A program made the translations under genes and the position numbers. Positions 8,109 through 16,495 of a stretch of 64,000 nucleotides of DNA are shown in pieces. Source of the DNA: Hespellia stercorisuis DSM 15480 (GTDB taxonomy: Bacteria; Bacillota; Clostridia; Lachnospirales; Lachnospiraceae); contig NZ_FQZY01000006.1 in NCBI RefSeq assembly GCF_900142165.1, positions 1 through 64,000 of the forward strand. The letters run 5' to 3'. Numbering within the stretch: the stretch's first letter is position 1; the number at the start of each line of letters is the position of its first letter. The notes under the pieces are model-generated. The model was not told the origin of the DNA. It did not search any database and saw nothing but the letters and a program-made list of their open reading frames with translations.

Positions 8109-9665
8109 TCAGGCAGTGCGGTACTCCTGAATAAGAAACGACATCTGCAGCAGGAACTTTGTGTGGGTATCCTCCAGATCAATCTGGCAGAGCTCCAAAA
8201 TCCGGTTCATGCGGTAGCTGAGCGAGTTGCGGTGGATAAAGAGGCTGGCCGCGGTGTCTTTGAGACTACAGTTGCATTTTAGATAAGTTTGTAACGTCTG
8301 ATACAGAGCCGTGTGGTTTTCGGCGTCATATTCTTTCAATGTATATAGGGCAGGATGCACAAAACGCATCAGAGAATCAGGGCTTTGAATCTGTGAGAAC
8401 AGATCAAAGTCCTGAAAATCTATGTACAGGTAAACATCTTCCCCGGCCCTGTATTTCTTTCCGAGAACAAGCGCCTGGTGAGCCTGCTCATAGTAGGGGA
8501 CAAAATATTTGATATCGGATAAGGTATTGCTGATCCCGATATGGATCTGTTCCTTTTGCGCAAAGTCCTGGAGTGCGGACAACAATTTGTCACTGATCAG
8601 GGTGGTGCGCTTGAGCGGAACAATGGCCACGATTCCGTGCCTGTGAAAAGTCACATACGTTCCGGGGATGTTGCGGATCAACCGGTCCGCCACTTCTTTT
8701 TTCTTGTGCCATCCTCTGGGATAAAGGTCAGAGGACAGGAAGAGTACCACATTGTATGGCGGAAAACGAATCTGCGTCAGACGGGGGAGGATTTCCTCGG
8801 ACGGCGCACCGATCAAAAGATCATAAAGCAGCTGCTGATGGACTGTGATCACCTCAGACAGATCAGGGACATAGTGGGCAATCGTGTAGGCGACGGCGTC
8901 GCATACTGTGCGCAGCATATCTCCGAGGGCGGAGGGAGAAGCAATGTGCGCCCCCTCGATCAAAAGAATGAAACCAATCTGAGTGTCGTTTAAGAAGACC
9001 TTACAGCTGAGCTTGCGATAAGGGGATCTGGTACAGGTCACCTCCACCGCAGCAGTGGTAGTCTCCACCACATTCTGGACAGAACTGAGTGCTTTCACCT
9101 CCTGGATGAAATCATAGTTGCAGTATCCCTGCCGGATGTTTTCAATCCACAGTTCATCCACAATCGGAATGGAGGTGGAGGAAGAGATGATTTTAAATGT
9201 AGTGTCACAGAAAATCAGGGACTGTCCGAGCTTGATGGAGGCAAAGTCCAGAACAGAGTCTATGCTGTGCGTCTCGTCGGCCAGCGCCCGAAGCTCTTCA
9301 AAAAGTCCGTTGTTGAGAGTGGTCTCAATGAGCGTCCGGCAGGCGTTAAAAACGGAAAAGAGCGCAGAGTCGCTGATAAAAGCCATGTTGCCGATATCAT
9401 TGGAAAAATCGGCAGAGCTCCCGCCCGGCAGGTGCTGGGCAGATCCCGGTCCGGTGTTCTCGGAATGGGCGAGAATACACTGGGCCGGAATGCTGGAACG
9501 GTCCAACAGCTGCTGCTCGTAGCCAAAATAAAGAACGTCCATGGAAAAGGCTGTCTGTCGATCATCAATCAGGGCGAGATCACGGATCGGTATATGGAAT
9601 TTCTGAGAAAAAATCTCGAAATCATACTCTCTGCTCAGTGAAGTGATTAATTTTGAAAATGTCAT
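8109..9665 (-). CDS. PucR/CdaR-type transcriptional regulator
   Basis: This is a 518-residue regulator. The N-terminal half is a PucR-like sensory region. The centre has a GGDEF-like CdaR segment (IHIGISNTLSDIKYFVPYYEQAHQAL at about residues 385-410). The C-terminus is the PucR helix-turn-helix (PF13556), with CSLKDTAASLFIHRNSLSYRMNRI. PucR-family proteins commonly sense catabolic substrates and activate uptake or degradation genes. The start at 9665 is chosen for AGGAGGG at 9671-9677; a longer frame reaching 9860 has no such site and would run through its own promoter. It is divergent from the reductase-decarboxylase fusion gene, and dyad GTGCA-N3-TGCAC sites lie between them. Confidence 0.85.
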   Translation of the reverse strand: MTFSKLITSLSREYDFEIFSQKFHIPIRDLALIDDRQTAFSMDVLYFGYEQQLLDRSSIPAQCILAHSENTGPGSAQHLPGGSSADFSNDIGNMAFISDSALFSVFNACRTLIETTLNNGLFEELRALADETHSIDSVLDFASIKLGQSLIFCDTTFKIISSSTSIPIVDELWIENIRQGYCNYDFIQEVKALSSVQNVVETTTAAVEVTCTRSPYRKLSCKVFLNDTQIGFILLIEGAHIASPSALGDMLRTVCDAVAYTIAHYVPDLSEVITVHQQLLYDLLIGAPSEEILPRLTQIRFPPYNVVLFLSSDLYPRGWHKKKEVADRLIRNIPGTYVTFHRHGIVAIVPLKRTTLISDKLLSALQDFAQKEQIHIGISNTLSDIKYFVPYYEQAHQALVLGKKYRAGEDVYLYIDFQDFDLFSQIQSPDSLMRFVHPALYTLKEYDAENHTALYQTLQTYLKCNCSLKDTAASLFIHRNSLSYRMNRILELCQIDLEDTHTKFLLQMSFLIQEYRTA

Positions 9666-9807
9666 ACACACCCTCCTGTCGAAGCGTATCCAGGTAGATA
9701 CCCGGAATCCGCGTTGCTGTTTTCCTGTAACATTTTTTGTAAGGTTATATCTGCGAAATGTATGAAAATATGTCTGTAATCCGCACATACATTTCCGTGA
9801 TAATTTC

Positions 9808-9836
9808 ACTATAGTGCATGGTGCACAAAAAGTCAA
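9808..9836 (-). promoter_or_regulatory. Promoter of the PucR-type gene with an internal dyad operator
   Basis: On the minus strand, TTGACT (9831-9836) and TATAGT (9808-9813) are separated by 17 bp. The spacer holds a perfect dyad GTGCA-N3-TGCAC at 9814-9826, a likely autoregulatory site. Confidence 0.8.
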
Positions 9837-9846
9837 TTTTTTCTCT

Positions 9847-9888
9847 TGCACTGCACACATGGAAGAAAAAGTGCAATTTCCTTATAAT
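9847..9888 (+). promoter_or_regulatory. Activator-type promoter of the reductase-decarboxylase gene
   Basis: TATAAT at 9883-9888 has no good -35 hexamer at the expected distance. It is preceded by TGCAC half-sites at 9847 and 9852 and GTGCA at 9871. A strong -10 without a -35 plus clustered half-sites suggests activation, probably by the adjacent PucR-type protein. Confidence 0.55.
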
Positions 9889-9955
9889 GAAATCAAACGT
9901 TGAAAAAGGTATAAAACAAGAAAAAATGAACAAAGAAACCGTAAGGAGGGATAGA

Positions 9956-12769
9956 ATGTATCAGAAATTATTTGAATCAGGAACCATCGGAAAGCTGACC
10001 GTGAAAAACCGATTGGTGATGTCACCTATGGGATGTGGACTCGCCAATCTGGATGGTACACCGTCGGAGGATATGCTGGCATTTTACGAGGCGAGAGCAA
10101 TCGGAGGTGCCGGATTGATTATCCCGGAGATCACCCGTGTGAATGACGTGCATGGAGCCGGTCTGATGAGACAGCTGTCCGTGACGAAAGACAGTCATAT
10201 TGCACCGCTGGCGACACTTGCAGAGAGAGTCCATAAGCATGGAACTAAAATCTTTATCCAGCTGCATCATCCGGGACGCGAGACCATGTCTGTGCTGATA
10301 GGCGGACAGCCGGTAGTGTCGGCTTCGGCAATTCCGTGCAAGTTTACGAAGCAGGAGACTCGTGCACTGAGCACAGAGGAGGTAAAGGAGCTGATCGGAC
10401 AGTTTGTGGCGGGGGCAGGCAGAGTGCAAAAGGCCGGGTGCGATGGCGTGGAGCTGCACTGTGCGCATGGATATCTCCTGCAGCAGTTCCTTTCTCCGTA
10501 TACAAACAAACGTGAGGATGAGTACGGTGGAAGTTTTGAGAACCGCCTTCGTATAGTGACAGAGATCATTGCAGGAATCAGAAACCTGTGCGGACCGGAT
10601 TTCCCGATTGGAGTTCGGTTATCCGTGGAAGAATTTCTGGACAAAACCGGGGTGAGTGAGGATTATATCCACATTCAGGATGGCGTGAAAATCGCTATGG
10701 CGCTGGAGCAGGCGGGAATTGATTTTGTGGACGTGAGCTGTGGCTTATATGAGACAGGCATGACCTGTGTAGAGCCGGTATCTTATCCGCAGGGATGGAG
10801 ACGGAATCTGATCAAGGCAGTGAAGGATCATGTACAGATTCCAGTGATCGGTGTGTCGGTAATCCGAGAGCCGGTGGTGGCAGAAAAGTTTCTGGAGGAC
10901 GGGGTGGAAGATTTCGTGTCCATGGGCCGCACCTGGCTGGCAGATGAAGCCTGGGGAAGAAAAGTACAGGAGGGCAGGGAGAAGGAACTGAGAAAATGTG
11001 TATCCTGTCTGCGCTGCTTTGAGAGTCTGAGTGAATACAATGGGGCCGGTCTTCCGTTTGAATGTTCGGTGAATCCAAGACTTGCGAGGGAATATAAGTT
11101 CGGAGACCTTGTTCACGATACAAAAGAGCATAAAGTGGTAGTTGTCGGCGGTGGACCTGCGGGAATGTGTGCGGCACAGACGCTTGCAAAACGGGGCGAA
11201 AAGGTAGTGCTCATGGACCGCAAGAGTGAGCTTGGCGGAACCGTCAATCTGGCAAAAATGCCGCCTTTAAAAGATCGCATGCAATGGATTGCAGACTACT
11301 ATGTGGGAGAGTTTGAGCGACTTGGCGTGGACACCCGGCTGGAAACCGAGGCGACGATAGAGTGCGTGATGGCGGAGAAGCCAGATGCGGTCGTTGTTGC
11401 GACCGGTTCCGCATCCATCATTCCGGAGAGCATTCCGGGGGTGAAGGCAGATCATGTATATACGGTGGAAGCCGTGCTGACCGGAGAAGCCCCATTGGAG
11501 GGCAGGAAGGTCGCTGTGATCGGAGCGGGACTCACCGGTCTTGAGACTGCAGAATATCTTGGTGCAAAGGGCAATCAAGTCACGATCATTGACATGCTCA
11601 CCGCACCGGCACCGAATGCGAACCAGACGAATGTTGGGGACGTCTGCGGACGTCTGGCAGCACAGAAGGCACAGTACAAATTAGGATATTCCTTAAAAGA
11701 AATCAAAGAGAACGGTGTAGTCATAGAGCACATGGAGACAAAGGAAATTGTGACAATCGAGGCGGACGCCGTGGTGCTTTCTCTCGGATTCCGGCCGGAT
11801 CAGTCATTGGCAGAAGGACTGAAGGAACAGGGCGTTACAGTGAAGGTGATTGGAAGTGCAGTGCAGGATGGCGTCATTGCACCTGCGACCCGCGCCGGGT
11901 TCCAGGTGGGCCGGGAATTGTTCCTGGATCAGCCAGGGGCAGCGAGTTTCCGGCTTGAAAAGACAGATCTGGAGAACTTTGGCCGGGTTTCCCTGATGGA
12001 CAATCAGGAGGGGGTATATCTGGCGTATCTGACAGATCCCGCTGCAATTGCAAGAATCCTGCCGCCGCCGCTTAAACCATTCTCTATGCCGGTTGTGACG
12101 CTGTCAGTATGTCACGTCAACAATCCTACATTTGCAGATGATTATTATGAGGCAATTCTCGGGGTCTATGCAACCTATGGACAGAGCCTTGGGCTCTATA
12201 CGATGGGACTGGTGCTCGGCGGACCGGGAGCAGAGATGGCAGTACAATGTGGCCGTGACAACGGAAGTATCCCGAAAAAACTGGGGGCGGAGTTTGTGAT
12301 CCGCAGGAATGGAGCAGATGTGACGGTCGGAGTGACGAGAAGAGGTACGCAGTTGATCGACCTTTCCATGAAGCTGGGCGAGTACAACAGTCCACTGACA
12401 CACATGCTGTATCAGGCACCGGCAGCAGGAAAACAGACATTTGGCGGAGGCTTCTATTTCCATATTGACAGAGAACCGGATGAAAACGGAGTTTCACATT
12501 TCCAGAACGGAGCACTGCTGATGAACCAGTGTGAATACAATTACAAATCATGGGAGCCGGGAACCGTGTCATTGAAGCTTCAGTCAAGCATCGATGATCC
12601 GTGGGCAGAACTTCCGATTAACACCATCATCGGCGGGGCATACTCAGAGAACAGCCTGCTGGTTCACAAACTGAATCTGGCAGAAGAAGTGGATGCTGAT
12701 GAGGTGGTTCCGTATCTTCTTGCCGGAAGGTATGACAGAACGGCATTTATGGAAACCGGCCGCCGATAA
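9956..12769 (+). CDS. Old-yellow-enzyme/FAD reductase fused to an acetoacetate-decarboxylase-like domain
   Basis: This is a 937-residue protein. Residues 1-345 are an FMN TIM barrel of the 2,4-dienoyl-CoA reductase/BaiCD group (YLLQQFLSPYTNKREDEYGGSFENR). Cysteines 348, 351, 354 and 370 fit a 4Fe-4S site. Residues 390-640 are FAD/NAD domains (VVVGGGPAGM at about 395 and VAVIGAGLTG at about 519). Residues 667-937 resemble acetoacetate decarboxylase (PF06314). They keep the IPKKLG segment, and Lys774-Lys775 align with the catalytic Schiff-base Lys115 and Lys116 of the Clostridium acetobutylicum enzyme. Reductases of this group normally end near residue 650-680, so the tail is an added domain. 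The likely chemistry is reduction of an enone or enoate coupled to a Schiff-base reaction on a beta-keto acid. The start is set by GTAAGGAGGG; the longer frame to 9818 overlaps the promoter. Confidence 0.88.
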   Translation: MYQKLFESGTIGKLTVKNRLVMSPMGCGLANLDGTPSEDMLAFYEARAIGGAGLIIPEITRVNDVHGAGLMRQLSVTKDSHIAPLATLAERVHKHGTKIFIQLHHPGRETMSVLIGGQPVVSASAIPCKFTKQETRALSTEEVKELIGQFVAGAGRVQKAGCDGVELHCAHGYLLQQFLSPYTNKREDEYGGSFENRLRIVTEIIAGIRNLCGPDFPIGVRLSVEEFLDKTGVSEDYIHIQDGVKIAMALEQAGIDFVDVSCGLYETGMTCVEPVSYPQGWRRNLIKAVKDHVQIPVIGVSVIREPVVAEKFLEDGVEDFVSMGRTWLADEAWGRKVQEGREKELRKCVSCLRCFESLSEYNGAGLPFECSVNPRLAREYKFGDLVHDTKEHKVVVVGGGPAGMCAAQTLAKRGEKVVLMDRKSELGGTVNLAKMPPLKDRMQWIADYYVGEFERLGVDTRLETEATIECVMAEKPDAVVVATGSASIIPESIPGVKADHVYTVEAVLTGEAPLEGRKVAVIGAGLTGLETAEYLGAKGNQVTIIDMLTAPAPNANQTNVGDVCGRLAAQKAQYKLGYSLKEIKENGVVIEHMETKEIVTIEADAVVLSLGFRPDQSLAEGLKEQGVTVKVIGSAVQDGVIAPATRAGFQVGRELFLDQPGAASFRLEKTDLENFGRVSLMDNQEGVYLAYLTDPAAIARILPPPLKPFSMPVVTLSVCHVNNPTFADDYYEAILGVYATYGQSLGLYTMGLVLGGPGAEMAVQCGRDNGSIPKKLGAEFVIRRNGADVTVGVTRRGTQLIDLSMKLGEYNSPLTHMLYQAPAAGKQTFGGGFYFHIDREPDENGVSHFQNGALLMNQCEYNYKSWEPGTVSLKLQSSIDDPWAELPINTIIGGAYSENSLLVHKLNLAEEVDADEVVPYLLAGRYDRTAFMETGRR

Positions 12770-12950
12770 GGCTGCTTTTAAAGCGCAATGAAGCTGCCGG
12801 ACGTCCACGAACAAGAAACAGAACGAAGTGTGGTTTCCGATGTATTCGTAAAAGAAGAAGTATTGGAATGATTTTGAATTATGCTGAAAACAGCATTGGA
12901 ATGAATGAGTGCAATTGAAAAACGTATAAAACGAAAGGAAGGAAAAGAAT

Positions 12951-13727
12951 ATGGAAAATGTATTTGATCTGACAGGAAAAGTAGCAGTGGTAACAGGTGC
13001 AAGTTCGGGGCTTGGCGCAGATGCGGCCCTTGCCTACGCAGAGGCAGGTGCCGATGTGGCAGTGCTGGCACGCCGCGTGGAAAAGCTGGAGACCGTGAAG
13101 GCCGACATCGAGAAGACTGGGCGAAAGGCTATCGCAGTTCCTTGTGACGTCACCGACGAAGAGAGTGTGAAGACGGCAATGCAGACGGTACTCGACACAT
13201 TTGGACACATTGATATTCTCCTCAACAATGCAGGCGTTGCAGTGCGGGGCGGTGTGGACAGCATGTCCGTGGAAGACTGGGATAAATCCTTTAACACAAA
13301 TGTAAAGGGAATCTTTCTGGCGAGCAAGTATGTTGTGCCGCAGATGAAAGAGAGAGGCTATGGAAAGATCGTCAACATCGCGTCGGTCAATGCGGTGATC
13401 GCCGACAAAGGTGATATGTTTATCAGACATTCCTATAATTCTTCCAAAGCAGCGGTTCTCGGATTGACAAAAGGTATGGCGGCATCTTATGCGCAGTACG
13501 GAATCACAGTCAATGCAATTGGACCGGCCCTGTTTGAGACGGAGATGACGGGAGGAACCCTGTTCAAGTCAGAGAAGTTCCTGGCCGGATATAATATGAT
13601 GAATCCGGCGGGCAGACCGGGGAAAAAAGGGGAGCTGAACGGAACAGTGCTTTATTTCTCAAGTGATGCTTCCAGCTATGTACAGGGGCAGTTTATCATT
13701 GTTGATGGCGGCGGATCCATTGTATAG
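12951..13727 (+). CDS. SDR family NAD(P)-dependent oxidoreductase
   Basis: This is a classical short-chain dehydrogenase of 258 residues. The cofactor motif is TGASSGLG at residues 16-23, the structural motif is NNAG at about 91-94, and the catalytic Y-x-x-x-K is YNSSK in the second half. The C-terminus is the usual VDGGGSIV. It interconverts a hydroxyl and a keto group. It follows the fusion reductase by about 180 bp and has its own ribosome site (GAAAGGAAGG). Reductase plus SDR is the same pairing used in reductive steroid and bile-acid pathways, but the extra decarboxylase-like domain makes the substrate unclear. I infer that it prepares the keto group on which the fusion enzyme acts. Confidence 0.88.
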   Translation: MENVFDLTGKVAVVTGASSGLGADAALAYAEAGADVAVLARRVEKLETVKADIEKTGRKAIAVPCDVTDEESVKTAMQTVLDTFGHIDILLNNAGVAVRGGVDSMSVEDWDKSFNTNVKGIFLASKYVVPQMKERGYGKIVNIASVNAVIADKGDMFIRHSYNSSKAAVLGLTKGMAASYAQYGITVNAIGPALFETEMTGGTLFKSEKFLAGYNMMNPAGRPGKKGELNGTVLYFSSDASSYVQGQFIIVDGGGSIV

Positions 13728-13748
13728 ATTTGAAAGAACTAGAAAATA

Positions 13749-13806
13749 TGTTCATGCGCTGTGGGTGGAGACTCACGGGCAAGCAATGAAGCGGATTGCG
13801 AGTGTC
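13749..13806 (+). repeat. Diverged third copy of the structured intergenic repeat
   Basis: The TGTTCATG and GCAAG-N8-GCGGATTGCGA-TGTC blocks match the second half of the copies at 1453 and 3482. As with copy 1, it lies between a stop codon and a terminator. Confidence 0.5.
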
Positions 13807-13823
13807 TGATCTGCGGAGAAGAG

Positions 13824-13858
13824 AAAAGAACGGATGGGGAAGTGTCCGTTCTTTTTTT
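13824..13858 (+). terminator. Intrinsic terminator after the SDR gene
   Basis: Arms AGAACGGA and TCCGTTCT are followed by a seven-T run. Confidence 0.9.
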
Positions 13859-14069
13859 GCGTTCCGCAGTGAACCGCACTCAGTAGTTCGGTGAAACGAA
13901 TAACAATATGGATTTATCGAATAACAATAAAAAAGTATTGAAAAACAGATATGTCTGTGCTATAGTATTTTACAACAAAGGAAGTAAAAGGTGTTCGAAG
14001 CTTATGTCAGAGTATCTGTCAGAGCATCTGTCAAAGTATCTGCCAGACAAGAAGTAAAGGAGACAAAAT

Positions 14070-14537
14070 ATGAATGAAATTATGACCAAAACAATTAACT
14101 GGGGGAAGATTACAAAGATAATTCTGGATATTATGTTTTTTTCCGGGATTATCGTGACAATCACACTTCCGTTCAGTCTGAAATGGGCGGGAAACCATTA
14201 CGCGCAGTCCATTGAAGAGCATTACATCTCTATGCTCATGATATTTGGCGGATCGGCGTTCATGGGGCTGTTCATTATTGCCGAGCTGAGGAGCATGATG
14301 CGGACGGTAGTGCAGCAGGACTGTTTTGTGTATCGGAACGTGAAAAGTCTGGAGCGGATGTGTGGATTCAGCCTGATGATTTTTGTGTTGTTTCTGATAA
14401 AGGTATTTATTTTGCCGACTCCGGCGACATTGATCATTGTGCTTGTCTTTTTCATTGCGGCACTTTTCAGCGGAGTGCTGACGCAGGTGTTCGCAGAAGC
14501 AGTACGGTACAAGGAAGAGTATGATCTGACAATATAG
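14070..14537 (+). CDS. DUF2975 membrane protein
   Basis: This is a 155-residue protein with four predicted membrane segments (about residues 18-38, 52-70, 95-112 and 118-140) and a conserved DCF-type motif after the second one. DUF2975 proteins are regularly encoded just before a small Cro/C1-type regulator, as here (gap of 10 bp). The pair is thought to form a membrane-linked regulatory unit, but its mechanism is not known. The start follows AAAGGAG. Confidence 0.85.
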   Translation: MNEIMTKTINWGKITKIILDIMFFSGIIVTITLPFSLKWAGNHYAQSIEEHYISMLMIFGGSAFMGLFIIAELRSMMRTVVQQDCFVYRNVKSLERMCGFSLMIFVLFLIKVFILPTPATLIIVLVFFIAALFSGVLTQVFAEAVRYKEEYDLTI

Positions 14538-14547
14538 GAGGTGCCAT

Positions 14548-14775
14548 ATGGCAATTATAATTAATCTTGATGTCGTGATGGCACAGCGGAAAACAAGTTT
14601 GAAGGACCTCGCGAAAGAGGTGGATATCACGATGGCGAATCTTTCCATTTTAAAAAATAATAAGGCAAAGGCGGTGAGGTTCAGCACACTGGATGCCATA
14701 TGTAAGGCGCTTCACTGTCAGCCGGGAGATATTCTGGAATATGTGGAAAGCGATGAGGTGCCGGAGGAAGTGTAG
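14548..14775 (+). CDS. Small Cro/C1-type helix-turn-helix regulator (DUF2975 partner)
   Basis: This 75-residue protein is almost entirely one HTH_26-type (PF13443) DNA-binding domain: LKDLAKEVDITMANLSILKNNKAKAVRFSTLDAICKAL, then CQPGDILEY. Its AGGAGG ribosome site lies in the gap after the DUF2975 gene, so the two are translated from one message. The regulated target is probably the DUF4173 gene that follows, or the unit itself. Confidence 0.88.
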   Translation: MAIIINLDVVMAQRKTSLKDLAKEVDITMANLSILKNNKAKAVRFSTLDAICKALHCQPGDILEYVESDEVPEEV

Positions 14776-14817
14776 CATAATAAACATGCAGTTATGATCA
14801 GGGAGAGGAGTTTGAAA

Positions 14818-16440
14818 ATGAAACAATATTATGAACCAGGGGATAACTACGCCCTTTTTGGAGGAATGAGTCTGTTGTACGGTGTGATGTTCACGTTCTG
14901 TCTGTACAAAAATCTTGCGGGAATCACATTCCCGCTTTATGTGGCGGCAACAATCGCATTTGCGATATTTATGATCGGACACCTGAAGGCTGGGGCGAGA
15001 CCTGTATCTGCAGGGAATGAGAATGTGGAACAGGAAGATGATATGCCTGGAGATGTGGGAAGTATCCCGGGAATACACGCGTTTGGAGCATTGAAAAAGA
15101 ACACAGCAGGATATTTTGCGGGGATGATGATTCTTGGTCTGGCAAATGCCTGCACGACGAATCCATTTTTCATTCTGTTCAATTGGATCGGGATGGCTCT
15201 GCTGTTGGTGGTTTCTATGGTGCATCAGTTTTATGATGATAAGACATGGAATTTTACAGAATATTTTTCGAGGCTTGCAGTACTGTTCTTCGGCTGCTGT
15301 ACATCGATTTTTACGCCGGTCACACATGGCGCTCGTTATCTTGGAGCCAAAGAAAGCGGAAAAAATAAGACGGCGATTTATGTCCTGCTTGGAATATCCA
15401 TTGCATTTTTACTCCTGTGTGTGCTGTTTCCACTGCTGCTTACTTCAGATATGATTTTCCAGAGTGTATTCAGCCGCCTGCTGGCTCATATCAATGTGAT
15501 TTCGGTAATTGCAGCAATTGTCTGGGGGCTGGCCGGAATGACAGCATGCTATGCATTTTTCTGCGCACTCTGCAGGAGAAATCTGCAGAGCGTTAAAGTG
15601 GGAAAGAAGTTTACGCTGAATCCCATTGTCGGAATTACATTTACCTCAATCATTGCCTGCGTATACACGCTGTACAGCGGAATCCAGGTCGTGTATCTGT
15701 TCGCGGGGCTGGAGAATGGACTTCCGGCAGGGGTGACCTACTCACAGTATGCACATACAGGGTTCTGGCAGCTGCTGTTCGTGAGCATCATCAATTTTTT
15801 GATGGTTCTGATCTGCAGAAATTTATTTACGGAGAGCAGGGTGCTCAATGCAGTGCTGACCGTGATTTCACTGTGCACGTTTGTGATGATCGCATCGGCG
15901 GCATTCCGCATGATTCTCTATGTACAGGAGTACAATCTGACATTTCTGAGACTGCTGGTGCTGTGGTTCCTGCTCGTGTTAGTGCTGATTATGAGCGGAA
16001 CGGTGTTCAGTATATATAAGAAGAGTTTTCCGCTGTTTCGCTGCTGTATGCTGGTGGTTGCCGTTCTTTATATTGCATTTTCCGTATCGAAACCGGATTA
16101 TCAGATCGCAAGATACAATATAGCACACGACAGCGATATGACGATTATGGATTTGTCTTATCTGGTGCATCAGCTGTCAGACGATGCGGCTCCGGCAATC
16201 GCGGAGATTGACCCGGAACAGATAAGCTATGACAATGAATATGGGAGTGTTTATGGCGGAAGTGAAAACGGATGGGGAGACGATGAGATCACAGTCTCGG
16301 CGGAGGAGATGCTGAATGATTATTTTGGAAATGTGTCGCTGAACTATGAGAATCTGGGAATCCGGAGAATGAATATTGCGAAGCTTCAGGCGCGGAGAGC
16401 AGCAGCGGATTGGAATCGCGCGGGTATTTTTACGCGATGA
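14818..16440 (+). CDS. DUF4173 multi-spanning membrane protein
   Basis: This is a 540-residue protein with about 11-12 hydrophobic segments. The YSQYAHTGFWQLLFVSIINF segment is typical of DUF4173 (PF13777). The start at 14818 is chosen because GGGAGAGGAG at 14800-14809 is correctly spaced; an ATG at 14794 lies upstream of this site. Function is unknown. The extreme C-terminus is unusual: the last ~20 residues are read from DNA that in another frame encodes a decayed ABC-ATPase signature, so the natural end may have been replaced. It forms a plausible operon with the DUF2975/HTH pair. Confidence 0.8.
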   Translation: MKQYYEPGDNYALFGGMSLLYGVMFTFCLYKNLAGITFPLYVAATIAFAIFMIGHLKAGARPVSAGNENVEQEDDMPGDVGSIPGIHAFGALKKNTAGYFAGMMILGLANACTTNPFFILFNWIGMALLLVVSMVHQFYDDKTWNFTEYFSRLAVLFFGCCTSIFTPVTHGARYLGAKESGKNKTAIYVLLGISIAFLLLCVLFPLLLTSDMIFQSVFSRLLAHINVISVIAAIVWGLAGMTACYAFFCALCRRNLQSVKVGKKFTLNPIVGITFTSIIACVYTLYSGIQVVYLFAGLENGLPAGVTYSQYAHTGFWQLLFVSIINFLMVLICRNLFTESRVLNAVLTVISLCTFVMIASAAFRMILYVQEYNLTFLRLLVLWFLLVLVLIMSGTVFSIYKKSFPLFRCCMLVVAVLYIAFSVSKPDYQIARYNIAHDSDMTIMDLSYLVHQLSDDAAPAIAEIDPEQISYDNEYGSVYGGSENGWGDDEITVSAEEMLNDYFGNVSLNYENLGIRRMNIAKLQARRAAADWNRAGIFTR

Positions 16441-16495
16441 ACCGCTCCTGCCTATGGCCGAGCCGACCAGTAATCTGGGTGCATCAAGGCTGCCC
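16389..16495 (+). pseudogene. Decayed ABC-transporter ATPase fragment (signature to Walker B)
   Basis: In the frame starting at 16376 the translation reads RGEQQRIGIARVFLRDEPLL, then MAEPTSNL. This is a degraded GGEQQR signature helix and Walker B (normally LLMDEPTSNLD). It overlaps the 3' end of the DUF4173 gene in a different frame and the 3' end of the MATE gene. No other part of the ATPase is present. Confidence 0.6.

Noticed and set aside
9666-9860. N-terminal extension of the PucR-type ORF to 9860
   Set aside because: It would include the gene's own promoter, while AGGAGGG fixes the start at 9665.
14031-14699. 222-codon minus-strand ORF
   Set aside because: It is a shadow of the DUF2975 and HTH genes, which have good ribosome sites and family matches.
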